From assembly GCF_002095435.2 (NCBI RefSeq), contig NZ_MJEJ02000045.1, positions 1-64,000 on the forward strand: a DNA stretch of 64,000 nt, in the 5' to 3' direction. Position 1 is the stretch's first letter; each line of letters begins with the position of its first letter. Origin of the DNA: Williamsia sp. 1138 (GTDB lineage: Bacteria > Actinomycetota > Actinomycetes > Mycobacteriales > Mycobacteriaceae). Below are positions 24,611 through 33,746 of the stretch, piece by piece. Under the pieces are notes generated by a model. That model saw nothing but the letters and a program-made list of their open reading frames with translations. It ran no database searches and was not told the origin of the DNA. Made by a program: the position numbers and the translations under genes.

Positions 24611-25081
24611 ATGACACGGGTTGATCAGGTCGACGATCTCATAGAGGTCCTCGCCCGGTACGCGCAGATCCGCGAGCGACTCGCGGCGATGCGACTGCGG
24701 ACGCCCGACGGGATCGTCGAGACCGCTGCCTACAACTGCCTGTTCCGCCTCGCGGATGCCCCCGCCCGCTCGGGTGAGCTGGCCGAAGCGATGTTCGCCG
24801 ACCCCTCGACCATCAGCAGGCACGTCGCCCACCTCGTCCGACTCGGATACGTGCGCCGGGAGGCCGATCCGAACGACGGGCGCGCGACGATCCTGGTCGC
24901 CACCGACACCGGGCGCGAACGAGTCGCCGAGTTGCGCACCCGTCGAGGAGAGCAACTCAGGGCGATGATGAACGACTGGGCAGAAGAGGACGTCAGCGCC
25001 CTCACCACTCTGATGGGCCGTTTCGTCGAGGACGCCGAGGCGACCCTGGCGTGCTCGGTGACCGAGGAGGGGGCGAGTTGA
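24611..25081 (+). CDS. MarR-family regulator
   Basis: Winged-helix regulator of 156 residues: NCLFRLADAPARSGELAEAMFADPSTISRHVAHLVRLGYVRREADPNDGRATI covers the recognition helix and wing (read in pieces). The start ATG 24611 follows a region with AGAGGGG. The next gene, an efflux pump, begins with an overlapping TTGA, so the regulator probably represses its own operon and responds to a pump substrate. Confidence 0.92.
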   Translation: MTRVDQVDDLIEVLARYAQIRERLAAMRLRTPDGIVETAAYNCLFRLADAPARSGELAEAMFADPSTISRHVAHLVRLGYVRREADPNDGRATILVATDTGRERVAELRTRRGEQLRAMMNDWAEEDVSALTTLMGRFVEDAEATLACSVTEEGAS

Positions 25082-26769
25082 CCGGGCCCGCCGAGCCGGC
25101 CGTCGCCGGTAGCGAGCTCTCGCACCGCAAGATCTTGACGATCCTCGGCGGTCTCATGCTGGGCATGTTCCTGGCCGCCCTGGACCAGACCATCGTCTCG
25201 ACGGCCATCCGGACCATCGCCGACGACCTCCAGGGCTACTCACTACAGGCCTGGGTCACCACCGCCTACCTGGTGACCGCGACCATCGTCACGCCGCTCT
25301 ACGGCAAGTTGTCCGACATGTACGGCCGCAAGGCGCTGTTCATGACCGCGATCTCGATCTTCATCGTGGGGTCGCTGCTGTGTAGCACCGCGACGTCGAT
25401 GTACCAACTCGCCGGCTATCGCGCGCTGCAAGGCCTCGGTGCCGGTGGCCTGATGTCGCTGGCTCTGACGATCGTCGGCGATATCGTGCCGCCTCGCGAG
25501 CGCGCCAAATACCAGGGTTACTTCCTCGCGGTCTTCGGGACCTCGAGTGTCATCGGTCCCGTGCTCGGCGGATTGCTCGCCGGCCAGGACTCGATCCTCT
25601 GGGTCTCGGGATGGCGCTGGGTGTTCCTCGTCAACGTCCCCATCGGACTCGTGGCGCTGCTCGTCGTGTTCCGCGTGCTCGACTACGACCAGATCCGCAA
25701 CGTGCGTCAGCGGGTGGACTGGTGGGGCGCGGGGCTGCTCGCGCTCGGTGTGGTGCCGCTGCTGATCGTGGCCGAGCAGGGCCGCATCTGGGGATGGGGC
25801 AGCGGCTGGGCGTTGACCTGCTACATCACCGGAGTCGTCGGCATCGCCGCATTCGTCTGGGTCGAACACAAGATGGGAGAGGCGGCGATCATCCCGCTGC
25901 GGATCTTCCAGAACCGGATCTTCGCGCAGGGCATCGTGATCTCCGTGGTCGTCGGGATGGTGATGTTCGGCGGAATCTCCATGCTGCCGCAGTACTTCCA
26001 GGTCATCCGCGGATCGAGCCCGACCATGGCCGGCCTGCAGATGCTGCCCATGGTGCTCGGTCTGATGAGCGCGTCCATCATCTCCGGGCAGCTCATCTCC
26101 CGCACGGGTCACTACCGCATCTACCCCGTCGTCGGCTCCGTGCTGCTCACCGTCTCCACGTTCCTGCTGCACCTGATGAGCGTCGACACCCCGGTCTCGC
26201 TCGTGATGGTGATGGCATTCGGGCTCGGATTCGGCCTCGGCAACATGCTCCAGCCGCTGACGCTGGCGCTGCAGAATGTGCTGCCCCCGAAAGACATGGG
26301 GGTCTCGACCGCGTCTGCGACGTTCTTCCGGCAGATCGGCGGCACTCTCGGTGTCGCGGTGTTCTTCTCGGTGTTGTTCAGCCTGATGGGCCCGAACATC
26401 ACCGACGGTCTGAAGGACGAGGCGAGCTCGCCGCAATTCCGCCAGGCCGTGGCTCAGGCGGTGCAGAGTCCCGATGCCCAGGTCTCGGAGTTCGGCAAGG
26501 GACTGGCCGCCGCGGCCCAGAATCCGGGGGCTCCGGGCGGGCAGGCCGGCAGCGTCATGGACGACACGTCTGTCATAGCCAAACTGCCCGAACCGATCTC
26601 ACGGCCCATCAAGGTCGGATTCGCCGACGCGATGGACAAGGTGTTCCTGAGCGTCTCGATCGTGTCGTTGATCGCACTGGTGCTGGTGCTGTTCTGGAAA
26701 GAAGTGCCACTACGTACCCAATCAGGCATGCAGGCAGCCCGGGACAAACCCGACGCCGTGGAACCGTAG
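25078..26769 (+). CDS. DHA2-family MFS multidrug exporter (EmrB/QacA type)
   Basis: Proton-driven exporter of about 563 residues with 14 predicted helices. LDQTIVSTAIRTIADDLQGY and LYGKLSDMYGRKALFM are the MFS motifs D1 and A; GPVLGGLLAGQDSILWVSGWRWVFLVNVPIGL is motif C and its neighbour, read in part. TTG 25078 overlaps the stop of the MarR gene, with GAGGAGGGGG upstream, so the pair is coupled. A strong terminator follows at 26781. Confidence 0.92.
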   Translation: MTGPAEPAVAGSELSHRKILTILGGLMLGMFLAALDQTIVSTAIRTIADDLQGYSLQAWVTTAYLVTATIVTPLYGKLSDMYGRKALFMTAISIFIVGSLLCSTATSMYQLAGYRALQGLGAGGLMSLALTIVGDIVPPRERAKYQGYFLAVFGTSSVIGPVLGGLLAGQDSILWVSGWRWVFLVNVPIGLVALLVVFRVLDYDQIRNVRQRVDWWGAGLLALGVVPLLIVAEQGRIWGWGSGWALTCYITGVVGIAAFVWVEHKMGEAAIIPLRIFQNRIFAQGIVISVVVGMVMFGGISMLPQYFQVIRGSSPTMAGLQMLPMVLGLMSASIISGQLISRTGHYRIYPVVGSVLLTVSTFLLHLMSVDTPVSLVMVMAFGLGFGLGNMLQPLTLALQNVLPPKDMGVSTASATFFRQIGGTLGVAVFFSVLFSLMGPNITDGLKDEASSPQFRQAVAQAVQSPDAQVSEFGKGLAAAAQNPGAPGGQAGSVMDDTSVIAKLPEPISRPIKVGFADAMDKVFLSVSIVSLIALVLVLFWKEVPLRTQSGMQAARDKPDAVEP

Positions 26770-26780
26770 TTCCCGAGCGA

Positions 26781-26809
26781 AAGGCCCGACCCTGGTGGGG
26801 TCGGGCCTT
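26781..26809. terminator. Intrinsic-type terminator after the MFS exporter
   Basis: AAGGCCCGACCC (26781-26792) pairs perfectly with GGGTCGGGCCTT (26798-26809) over a 5-nt loop, followed by CCTG. It lies between the exporter and the convergent ppa gene. Confidence 0.85.
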
Positions 26810-26826
26810 CCTGTCGATAAATGCTG

Positions 26827-27339
26827 TCAGCCTCGGGAAGGCTCGTTCGCCTCGTGCGGGTTCTCGGCCAGGCGGTCGATGGCCTCCTGGGCGATCTTCT
26901 CGGCGTCGGCTTTGCCTGTCCAGCCACCGGGGAAGACCTCCTTGCCCGGCTCGAGGTCTTTGTAGTGCTCGAAGAAGTGGGCGATTGCCTTGAGTTCGAA
27001 CTCCGGCACGTCACCGATGTCCTGGATGTGATTCCAGCGGACGTCCTTGGCGGGTACGGCCAGCAACTTGTCGTCGCCGCCTGCCTCGTCGGTCATCCGG
27101 AACATGCCGACGATCCGGGCGCGGACGATCACGCCCGGGAACACCGACTCGGGTAGCAAGACCATCGCGTCCAGGGGATCGCCATCCTCACCGAGGGTCC
27201 CGTCGATGAATCCGTAGTCGGCCGGATAGCCCATCGAGGTGTACAAATAGCGGTCGAGGTACACCTTTCCGGATTCATGGTCGACCTCGTACTTGTTGCG
27301 CTGTCCCTTGGGGATCTCGATGGTGACGTCGAAGTCCAC
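26827..27339 (-). CDS. ppa: Inorganic pyrophosphatase
   Basis: Cytoplasmic family I pyrophosphatase of 170 residues, which hydrolyses PPi from biosynthetic reactions. [22 protein letters not shown] and the catalytic region [20 protein letters not shown], with its metal-binding aspartates, are clear. GTG 27339 is chosen because GGAGGCACC precedes it. It is divergent from dacB, the same arrangement as Rv3628/Rv3627c in M. tuberculosis. Confidence 0.96.
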   Translation of the reverse strand: MDFDVTIEIPKGQRNKYEVDHESGKVYLDRYLYTSMGYPADYGFIDGTLGEDGDPLDAMVLLPESVFPGVIVRARIVGMFRMTDEAGGDDKLLAVPAKDVRWNHIQDIGDVPEFELKAIAHFFEHYKDLEPGKEVFPGGWTGKADAEKIAQEAIDRLAENPHEANEPSRG

Positions 27340-27457
27340 GGTGCCTCCTGGTGCTTTGTGCGTAGCCGGTCCCAAAATCGACTCAACGATACTGTGGAGA
27401 CCTGGGACCGTCGCGCTCGGCGGGACCAAGGAGTGAAACTCTGACCGGAGGTAATCA

Positions 27458-28831
27458 GTGGCAGGCAGTGCGCGCAGCCGCAAGGGGCTGCTGTGGACGC
27501 TGGTTCCGGTGGTGGTTCTGATCGTGGTCGCCGCAATCGTGCTGGTGATCGCACTTCGTGTCGATCAGGACTCCGATGCCCTCCCGGAGGGCGCTGTTCC
27601 CCAGCCCGCGCCTGCTTCACTGACGCCGCGGATCAACCCGGTGGCCGCGGATGCCCCGTCGCCGACCCCGGATGGCGTCCGTGCCGATCTGACGCAGGCC
27701 CTGGCCAACCCCGATCTCGGGCAGCTCTCCGGGGAGATCTCCGACGCCGTGAGTGGTGAGACCCTCTGGTCTGCCACTCCCAACCAGCCGATGGTGCCCG
27801 CGTCGACGATCAAGGTCCTCACCGCCTCTGCCGCGCTCGTGTCGCTGCCGCACGACAAGCGCATCACGACGACGGTGGTCGCGGGCAAGGCAGGTCAGGT
27901 GATCCTGGTCGGCGCCGGCGATCCGACACTGTCGGTGCAGCCCGCGGGCGAGGAGACGTTCTTCACCGATGCCCCGCGGATCAGTGACCTCGCCGAGCAG
28001 ATCAAAAAGACGGGGATGAAGGTCACGTCGGTGGCCGTCGACACCAGCGGTTTCAGCGGCCCGACCATGACGGAGAGCTGGGATCCGGCAGACATCGCCG
28101 GGGGCAACATCACGCCGATCGAGTCGCTGATCGCCGATTCGGGCAGGGTCGAGCCCCTCGAGATCGACTCGCCCCGTACCGCGACCCCTGCCGTCACGGC
28201 CGGGGCCGCGCTGGCGTCCGAGCTCGGGGTGGACGGCGCGGTGGTGCAGGCCACGGCGCCTGCCGGGGCACAGGTTATCGCTCAAGTGGAGTCTGCGCCG
28301 CTGGTCACCAGGCTCGGCGACATGATGAGGGCGAGTGACAACGTCCTCGCCGAAACCGTGTCCATCGAGATCGCCATGGCCACCGGTGGCAGACCCACCA
28401 TGGCAGGTGGAATCGATGCGGTGCGGAAAGCGTTGAGCGACTATGGGTTCAACATGAACGGCACCGTGATCGCCGACGTCAGCGGACTGTCGGAAGACAA
28501 TCGGGTCTCCGCGGGGCTGCTGGACAAGGTGGTCAACGCAGGCGCAGGAACGGCGCAGCCGAAACTCCGGCCATTGCTGGACATGCTGCCGGTGGCCGGG
28601 GCGACGGGCACTCTCGCCGAACGTTTCGCGACCGAGAACAAGGCGGGAGCGGGCTGGGTCCGGGCCAAGACCGGGACCCTGACGGGCGCGAGCGCGCTGG
28701 TCGGAGTCGTGCAGACGAGAGAAGGTCGCGTGCTGAGTTTCGCCCTGATGTCCAACGGGACGTCGCCGGATGTCGCGAGACCCGCGCTCGACACGATCGC
28801 GGTGGCGCTGCGGGATTGTGGGTGTCGATGA
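27458..28831 (+). CDS. dacB: D-alanyl-D-alanine carboxypeptidase/endopeptidase (PBP4, S13)
   Basis: Peptidoglycan-modifying enzyme of 457 residues anchored by one N-terminal helix ([21 protein letters not shown]). The three catalytic motifs are present: SxxK in [11 protein letters not shown], SxN in [10 protein letters not shown] and KTG in [11 protein letters not shown]. Expected to act on the cell-wall side of the membrane. GTG 27458 starts the protein. It overlaps the next gene by 4 bp. Confidence 0.93.
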   Translation: MAGSARSRKGLLWTLVPVVVLIVVAAIVLVIALRVDQDSDALPEGAVPQPAPASLTPRINPVAADAPSPTPDGVRADLTQALANPDLGQLSGEISDAVSGETLWSATPNQPMVPASTIKVLTASAALVSLPHDKRITTTVVAGKAGQVILVGAGDPTLSVQPAGEETFFTDAPRISDLAEQIKKTGMKVTSVAVDTSGFSGPTMTESWDPADIAGGNITPIESLIADSGRVEPLEIDSPRTATPAVTAGAALASELGVDGAVVQATAPAGAQVIAQVESAPLVTRLGDMMRASDNVLAETVSIEIAMATGGRPTMAGGIDAVRKALSDYGFNMNGTVIADVSGLSEDNRVSAGLLDKVVNAGAGTAQPKLRPLLDMLPVAGATGTLAERFATENKAGAGWVRAKTGTLTGASALVGVVQTREGRVLSFALMSNGTSPDVARPALDTIAVALRDCGCR

Positions 28832-29844
28832 GTATCGACTGGCAGCTTGCCGCGACGATCGGCAAGAAGGTCGCCCGCCCCGGACCGATCACCACCGGGT
28901 ACACGCTGACCGCGGCCCGTGAAGAGCTGGCTACGTCCGCGGTGGCAGCAGAAGCGCCGGTCCGCGAGGTCACCGGCCTGGCCGATGGTCTACCGGTCCC
29001 GACGGCGCGGATCCTCGACCGCGGCGGCTGGATCGAGGCGGCGACGCGATCGATGTCGGCGATGCTCGACGCCGACGACGAGAGTTCGAAGCCCGGGATC
29101 AGCGGACGCCTGGCCGGTGTTCAGGCGGGCGGATTGCTGGCGCTGCTCTCCGGAGCGATACTCGGGCAATACGACCCGTTCACCCCGGACCCGGAGTCCG
29201 GCAATGACGGTGTGCTGATGTTGGTCACTCCCAACATCATCGCCGTCGAGCGTGCGTTGCGCGTGGTGCCCAGCGACTTCCGGTTGTGGGTGTGCCTGCA
29301 CGAGGTGACCCACCGGGTGCAATTCTCGGCCAATCCCTGGCTGCGCGACTACATGTCGTCGAACGTCGAGTCGCTCACCGCGGAGAACAGCGAATCGAGC
29401 AGCGAGATGGTCGGTCGCATCAGTGCCGCCCTCAAGAACGGCCAGCAGCGCGAGAAGGGGATCGTCGGCGCGATGCAACTGCTGCAGTCGCCCGAGCAAT
29501 ACGAGGCCTTCAGCCGGATGATGATGCTCGGAACGCTGCTCGAAGGCCACGCCGACCACGTCATGGATGCCGTGGGACCGGCCAAGGTCCCCACCGTCGA
29601 CCGGATCCGCAGCGCCTTCGACAAACGCCGCACCAGGCCGCAGAACCCGGTGCAGCGAGTTCTGCGCGCGCTGATGGGCATGGATGCCAAACTCGCGCAA
29701 TACATTCGAGGCAAGGCATTCGTGGACGAGGTGGTGGGAACCGTGGGCATGACCCGGTTCAACGCCATCTGGACCGGGCCCGAGACCATGCCGCTGCCTG
29801 CTGAGATCGAGCAGCCACGGTTGTGGATCGACCGGGTGCTGTGA
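28828..29844 (+). CDS. Zinc-dependent metalloprotease-like protein (DUF2342)
   Basis: A 338-residue protein of the family once called coenzyme F420 biosynthesis-associated. LHEVTHRVQFSANPWL contains HEVTH, a zincin HEXXH motif, and LLEGHADHVMDAVG supplies a likely third ligand. ATG 28828 overlaps the dacB stop. The order dacB-this gene-tilS-hpt is that of Rv3627c-Rv3624c. Substrate unknown. Confidence 0.9.
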   Translation: MSIDWQLAATIGKKVARPGPITTGYTLTAAREELATSAVAAEAPVREVTGLADGLPVPTARILDRGGWIEAATRSMSAMLDADDESSKPGISGRLAGVQAGGLLALLSGAILGQYDPFTPDPESGNDGVLMLVTPNIIAVERALRVVPSDFRLWVCLHEVTHRVQFSANPWLRDYMSSNVESLTAENSESSSEMVGRISAALKNGQQREKGIVGAMQLLQSPEQYEAFSRMMMLGTLLEGHADHVMDAVGPAKVPTVDRIRSAFDKRRTRPQNPVQRVLRALMGMDAKLAQYIRGKAFVDEVVGTVGMTRFNAIWTGPETMPLPAEIEQPRLWIDRVL

Positions 29845-30791
29845 ACTCTGCTGCGGTCGCCGAGATCACCGGCGCCGTGGCCGACTTTGCCGAACGACAC
29901 CTCGCGAGCACCGACGTCTGCGTCGCGCTGTCGGGGGGTGCGGATTCGCTGGCGCTGACCGCTGCGGCAGTTCGCTCGGGTCTCGGTGTCCGGGCGTTGA
30001 TCGTCGATCACGGCCTACAATCCGGTTCCGCGCAGGTGGCAGAGAGCGCCGCCCTTGCCGCGACCGAACTGGGGGCGGACGCACGGGTGCTGCGCGTCGA
30101 GGTGGGCCGTATCGGTGGGTTGGAGGCAGCCGCCCGGACAGCGCGCTATCGAGCTCTGGAGGATGCGCGCGACGGTGTGCCGGTGCTACTCGGACACACG
30201 CTCGACGATCAGGCCGAGACCGTCCTGCTGGGACTGGCGCGGGGCTCGGGCGCCCGTTCGATCGCCGGGATGCAGCCGTGGACAGCGCCTCTGGGCAGGC
30301 CGTTGCTGACGATCAGGCGGGCGGCCACCCGCGCCGCATGCGCCGATCTCGGGCTCTCGCCCCATGACGACCCGCACAACGCCGACCCCCGGTTCACCCG
30401 GGTGCGGCTACGCGCCGAGGTGCTGCCGCTGCTCGAAGAGGTCTTGCACGGGGGAGTGGCGCAGGCGCTGGCCCGCACCGCCGGACAACTGCGCGACGTT
30501 CTCGACGTCGTCGAGAACGTCGTCGACCAGCACAGCGCGGTGATCGCCGGCGACACCGTCGACTGCGGCCACCTCGCGCCACTGGCGCCGGCGATCCGCT
30601 CGCGTCTGTTGCGGCGCTGGTTGACCCGGCAGGGGGCGACCGAGCCGACGGAGACCGTCGTCAGGGCGGTCGGGTTGTTGGTGACCGGGTGGCGCGGACA
30701 GGGGCCGGTCGCCATCGGCGGCGACCACGATCACCGACTGGAGATAGCAAGACGCGACGCCCGACTCGTGGTCGAACGCCGCGTCCGCTGA
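29841..30791 (+). CDS. tilS: tRNA(Ile)-lysidine synthetase
   Basis: Modifies C34 of the AUA-decoding isoleucine tRNA with lysine using ATP. The P-loop is VCVALSGGADSLALTA, and LLGHTLDDQAETVLLGLARGSG is the second conserved block, read in part. At 316 residues it is the short actinobacterial form. GTG 29841 overlaps the preceding stop by GTGA, so it is coupled to the metalloprotease-like gene. Confidence 0.94.
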   Translation: MNSAAVAEITGAVADFAERHLASTDVCVALSGGADSLALTAAAVRSGLGVRALIVDHGLQSGSAQVAESAALAATELGADARVLRVEVGRIGGLEAAARTARYRALEDARDGVPVLLGHTLDDQAETVLLGLARGSGARSIAGMQPWTAPLGRPLLTIRRAATRAACADLGLSPHDDPHNADPRFTRVRLRAEVLPLLEEVLHGGVAQALARTAGQLRDVLDVVENVVDQHSAVIAGDTVDCGHLAPLAPAIRSRLLRRWLTRQGATEPTETVVRAVGLLVTGWRGQGPVAIGGDHDHRLEIARRDARLVVERRVR

Positions 30792-30800
30792 AGCTGCTTG

Positions 30801-31451
30801 CTAGTTCGCCGGTGGGGTGAACGGCGAATTGATCGTGTTGAAGAACTGGATCGCTGCTCCGACCAGGGTCGGGCCGCCGACGGCGATGGTCCCGATGATC
30901 GTGCCGATCCCGGCTCCGGCGACCAGACCCGGGAAGCAGCCGACGCCGCCGAAGAACGCCCCGACCACGCAGCCGAGCACGCCTCCGACGATGGTGCCGA
31001 TCAGGCCACCGACTGCAACCGACACCGACACGTAGGTGCCGAGGGTGGAGAGGGCCTGGGTGTCGCGTTCTTCTCGGGTCTGCGGTCCGTCGGCGACCTG
31101 CTTGCGCACGGTGTCGCTGACCTCTACCTTGGTGCCACCTTCGCGGACAGGGGTCAGGGTTGCGGTGTTGCCGGTGATGTCGGCGATGATCGGGAATTGC
31201 TGATCTTCGAGGTTGTAGAGAAGGGGGATCGAGGCGGCGACGTTGCCCTTGGCGTCGACGATCTGGAACTGGTCACCTGAGGTGCGGAGGCTGCCGACAT
31301 CGGTGGTCAGCACGACGTGGTCGCCCACAACGTCTGCCTGGTAGCCGATCTCCCCGGACTGCGGGGCGGCGCTTGCCTGGGTGGCGGTGACGAATCCGGC
31401 GGTCATCGCGACACTCGCGACGGTTGCTATTAGTGCGGTCCTGAACTTCAT
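30801..31451 (-). CDS. Secreted protein with glycine-zipper C-terminus
   Basis: A 216-residue precursor. Residues 1-28 are a Sec signal (KFRTALIATVASVAMTAGFV, ASAAP cleavage). The mature N-terminal ~90 residues look like a small beta domain; the C-terminal ~80 residues are hydrophobic and glycine-rich (GGLIGTIVGGVLGCVVGAFF, GLVAGAGIGTIIGTIAVGG), which could insert into a membrane. Related proteins are widespread in mycolata but lack a known role. It is convergent with tilS and interrupts the tilS-hpt pair found in M. tuberculosis. Confidence 0.75.
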   Translation of the reverse strand: MKFRTALIATVASVAMTAGFVTATQASAAPQSGEIGYQADVVGDHVVLTTDVGSLRTSGDQFQIVDAKGNVAASIPLLYNLEDQQFPIIADITGNTATLTPVREGGTKVEVSDTVRKQVADGPQTREERDTQALSTLGTYVSVSVAVGGLIGTIVGGVLGCVVGAFFGGVGCFPGLVAGAGIGTIIGTIAVGGPTLVGAAIQFFNTINSPFTPPAN

Positions 31452-31712
31452 GTGGGCACGGTCCTATCTGCTGTGTGGTTCGATAAATCCCCCCACGTGC
31501 CCATTTCGCGAAACCGGTGTCGTGCCGCCCCCGACGGCTGATTGACATCGAACCCAAGCCTCGCTCGGTGACGTGGATCTCATGGCCTGCTGATCTCAAG
31601 CCGTCGTCATTAAATCAAAAATGAGTCAGAAGATCACATCGTTTGGCGAGGTTCATTCGGTCGATGGATCGTCAGGTCGCATCCACGCGGAGGCGTTCGG
31701 CCGGTTTGAGGC

Positions 31713-32291
31713 ATGATGAGTCACGTGATGCAGCAGCGCGACCCATATGGCAACGACATCGAGGCGATTGTGGTCACCGAGGAGCAGATCTCGGCACGGA
31801 TCGCCGAACTCGCGCAGACCGTGGGGGAGCGATATCGGGACGCTCCCGACGACCTGGTGCTGATCGGGGTGCTCAAGGGTGCGGTGATGTTCATGACGGA
31901 CTTCGCGCGGGCGCTTCCCATCCCATCGCAGCTGGAATTCATGGCGGTCAGCTCGTACGGATCATCGACGTCCTCGTCGGGTGTCGTCCGGATCCTCAAA
32001 GACCTCGATCGCGACATCCACGACCGCGACGTCGTCATCGTCGAAGACATCATCGACTCGGGCCTGACCTTGTCCTGGTTGATCAAGAACCTTCGGACAC
32101 GGCACCCGCGGTCACTCGAGGTGTGCACCCTGCTGCGCAAACCCGACGCGATCCGCGTCGACGTCCAGGTCAAAGACGTCGGCTTCGACATCCCCAACGA
32201 GTTCGTCGTCGGTTACGGCCTCGACTACGCGGAGCGGTACCGCGATCTGCCGTACGTCGGCCGACTGCACCCGCAGGTCTACACGGACTGA
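31713..32291 (+). CDS. hpt: Hypoxanthine phosphoribosyltransferase
   Basis: Purine salvage enzyme of 192 residues converting hypoxanthine/guanine and PRPP to IMP/GMP. The PRPP-binding loop is [17 protein letters not shown], and [19 protein letters not shown] is the N-terminal core. ATG 31713 is taken; ATG 31728 is possible. The 260 bp upstream are AT-richer and contain no gene; they presumably hold the promoter. Confidence 0.95.
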   Translation: MMSHVMQQRDPYGNDIEAIVVTEEQISARIAELAQTVGERYRDAPDDLVLIGVLKGAVMFMTDFARALPIPSQLEFMAVSSYGSSTSSSGVVRILKDLDRDIHDRDVVIVEDIIDSGLTLSWLIKNLRTRHPRSLEVCTLLRKPDAIRVDVQVKDVGFDIPNEFVVGYGLDYAERYRDLPYVGRLHPQVYTD

Positions 32292-32303
32292 GGCCACCCC
32301 ACC

Positions 32304-33665
32304 ATGACTGCTGTTGAGATCGCCGCGAGAGTACGCGCCGGGCAAGTGGATCCGGTGGCAGTGACCAGGGAATCGCTGGAACGGATCGCACAGCGTGACG
32401 GTGCGATCGGGGCCTTCGTGAAGGTGCGGGCGGACAAGGCGATTGCCGAGGCGGAGCTGCTCACCGCCCACCCGGATCTGGCGAAGCTGCCCCTGGCAGG
32501 CGTGCCGATCGCCATCAAGGACAACGTCCCCGTCGCCGGCGAACCGATGACAATCGGATCCGAAGCGACCTCGCGGGCGCCCCAGCTCACCGATCACACC
32601 GTTGTTCGCCGACTGCGCGCCGCCGGTGCGGTGGTGGTCGGCCTGACTGCGGTCCCGGAGCTGTGTATGTGGGGCACCACGGACAACCCGGCGATCACCA
32701 CACGAAACCCCTGGAACGAGAAGCGAACCCCCGGCGGGTCGTCCGGTGGGTCGGCGGCCGCGGTCGCCAGCGGACAGGTGGTGCTGGCGCACGGAAACGA
32801 CGGTCTCGGCTCGATCCGGATCCCCGCCGCAGATTGCGGTCTGTTCGGGATCAAACCCGGCTTGGGCGTGGTGCCGCGGGAGTTCGGCGGCAACGGCTGG
32901 TTCAACATGAGCGAGAACGGGCCGCTGGCGACCACCGTCGCCGACGCGGCGCTGATGCTGGGCGTGATGGCCGACGATCTCGAGCTTGCGCGTGCCGGGG
33001 CCGACGCCGATCCCGGACATCTGAGAATTGTTGTGGCGGAGAACTTCCCGTTGGCAGTGGGTAAGGCCGACAAACATTGGGCCCAGGCACAGGCCAGTTG
33101 CAGTGGGGTGCTGGCGGATCTGGGGCACCGCGTCCCGCACGCCGACCTGCCGTACCCGACCAACCCGGCTCCGTTGCTGTTCCGGTGGTTCGCGGGCGCC
33201 GCGGCAGATGCGGAGAGCATCGCCGAGGCAGGCGGTGATCTGGACAAGCTGCAGCGACGCAGCAAGACCCACACGGCCATCGGTCGGGCCGTCAGCCGAT
33301 TCGACCTGGTCCACGACGTCCAGGTGAGCAGGGTGGAGCAGAAGGTGCTCGCCTATCTCGATCGCAACAAGGCCGATCTGCTGCTCACCCCGACTCTGGC
33401 CACACCGCCTCTGAAGGCGCAGCAGTGGAGCGCCAAGGGCTGGGCGTCGAACATCTGGGCCAACGTCAACTACGCGCCGTACGCCGGACTGTTCAATCTG
33501 CTCGGCTGGCCGGCAATGTCGGTCCCCTTCGGCGTCCATCCCGTCTCCCGGACCCCGATGGCGGTGCAATTCGCAGGACGACCCGGGTCGGAAGCGCTGC
33601 TGTTGAAGCTCGCCGCTCAGCTCGAGATCGCCCGCCCCTGGCAGAAGGTCGCTCCCGGGTTCTGA
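32304..33665 (+). CDS. Amidase-signature family amidase
   Basis: Hydrolase of 453 residues with the Ser-Ser-Lys triad: Lys in PIAIKDNVPV, and the serines in TPGGSSGGSAAAVASG and GLGSIRIPAADCGLFGIKP. Likely cleaves a small amide; the substrate is not predictable. It starts 12 bp after hpt and is probably cotranscribed with it. Confidence 0.9.
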   Translation: MTAVEIAARVRAGQVDPVAVTRESLERIAQRDGAIGAFVKVRADKAIAEAELLTAHPDLAKLPLAGVPIAIKDNVPVAGEPMTIGSEATSRAPQLTDHTVVRRLRAAGAVVVGLTAVPELCMWGTTDNPAITTRNPWNEKRTPGGSSGGSAAAVASGQVVLAHGNDGLGSIRIPAADCGLFGIKPGLGVVPREFGGNGWFNMSENGPLATTVADAALMLGVMADDLELARAGADADPGHLRIVVAENFPLAVGKADKHWAQAQASCSGVLADLGHRVPHADLPYPTNPAPLLFRWFAGAAADAESIAEAGGDLDKLQRRSKTHTAIGRAVSRFDLVHDVQVSRVEQKVLAYLDRNKADLLLTPTLATPPLKAQQWSAKGWASNIWANVNYAPYAGLFNLLGWPAMSVPFGVHPVSRTPMAVQFAGRPGSEALLLKLAAQLEIARPWQKVAPGF

Positions 33666-33746
33666 GCGAAGTCGAAGCCTACGGAACCGAGGCTGAGCCC
33701 ACTGCGTCCAATGTCTCGATACCGGGGGCATGGAGCTGGGGGATTG

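Noticed and set aside
26454-27014. Minus-strand frame across the exporter end and ppa as a longer gene
   Set aside because: It crosses a strong terminator and overlaps ppa in another frame; composition is that of a shadow.
31452-31712. Hidden small gene upstream of hpt
   Set aside because: The short frames lack start context and conservation clues; the region looks like an AT-richer promoter.
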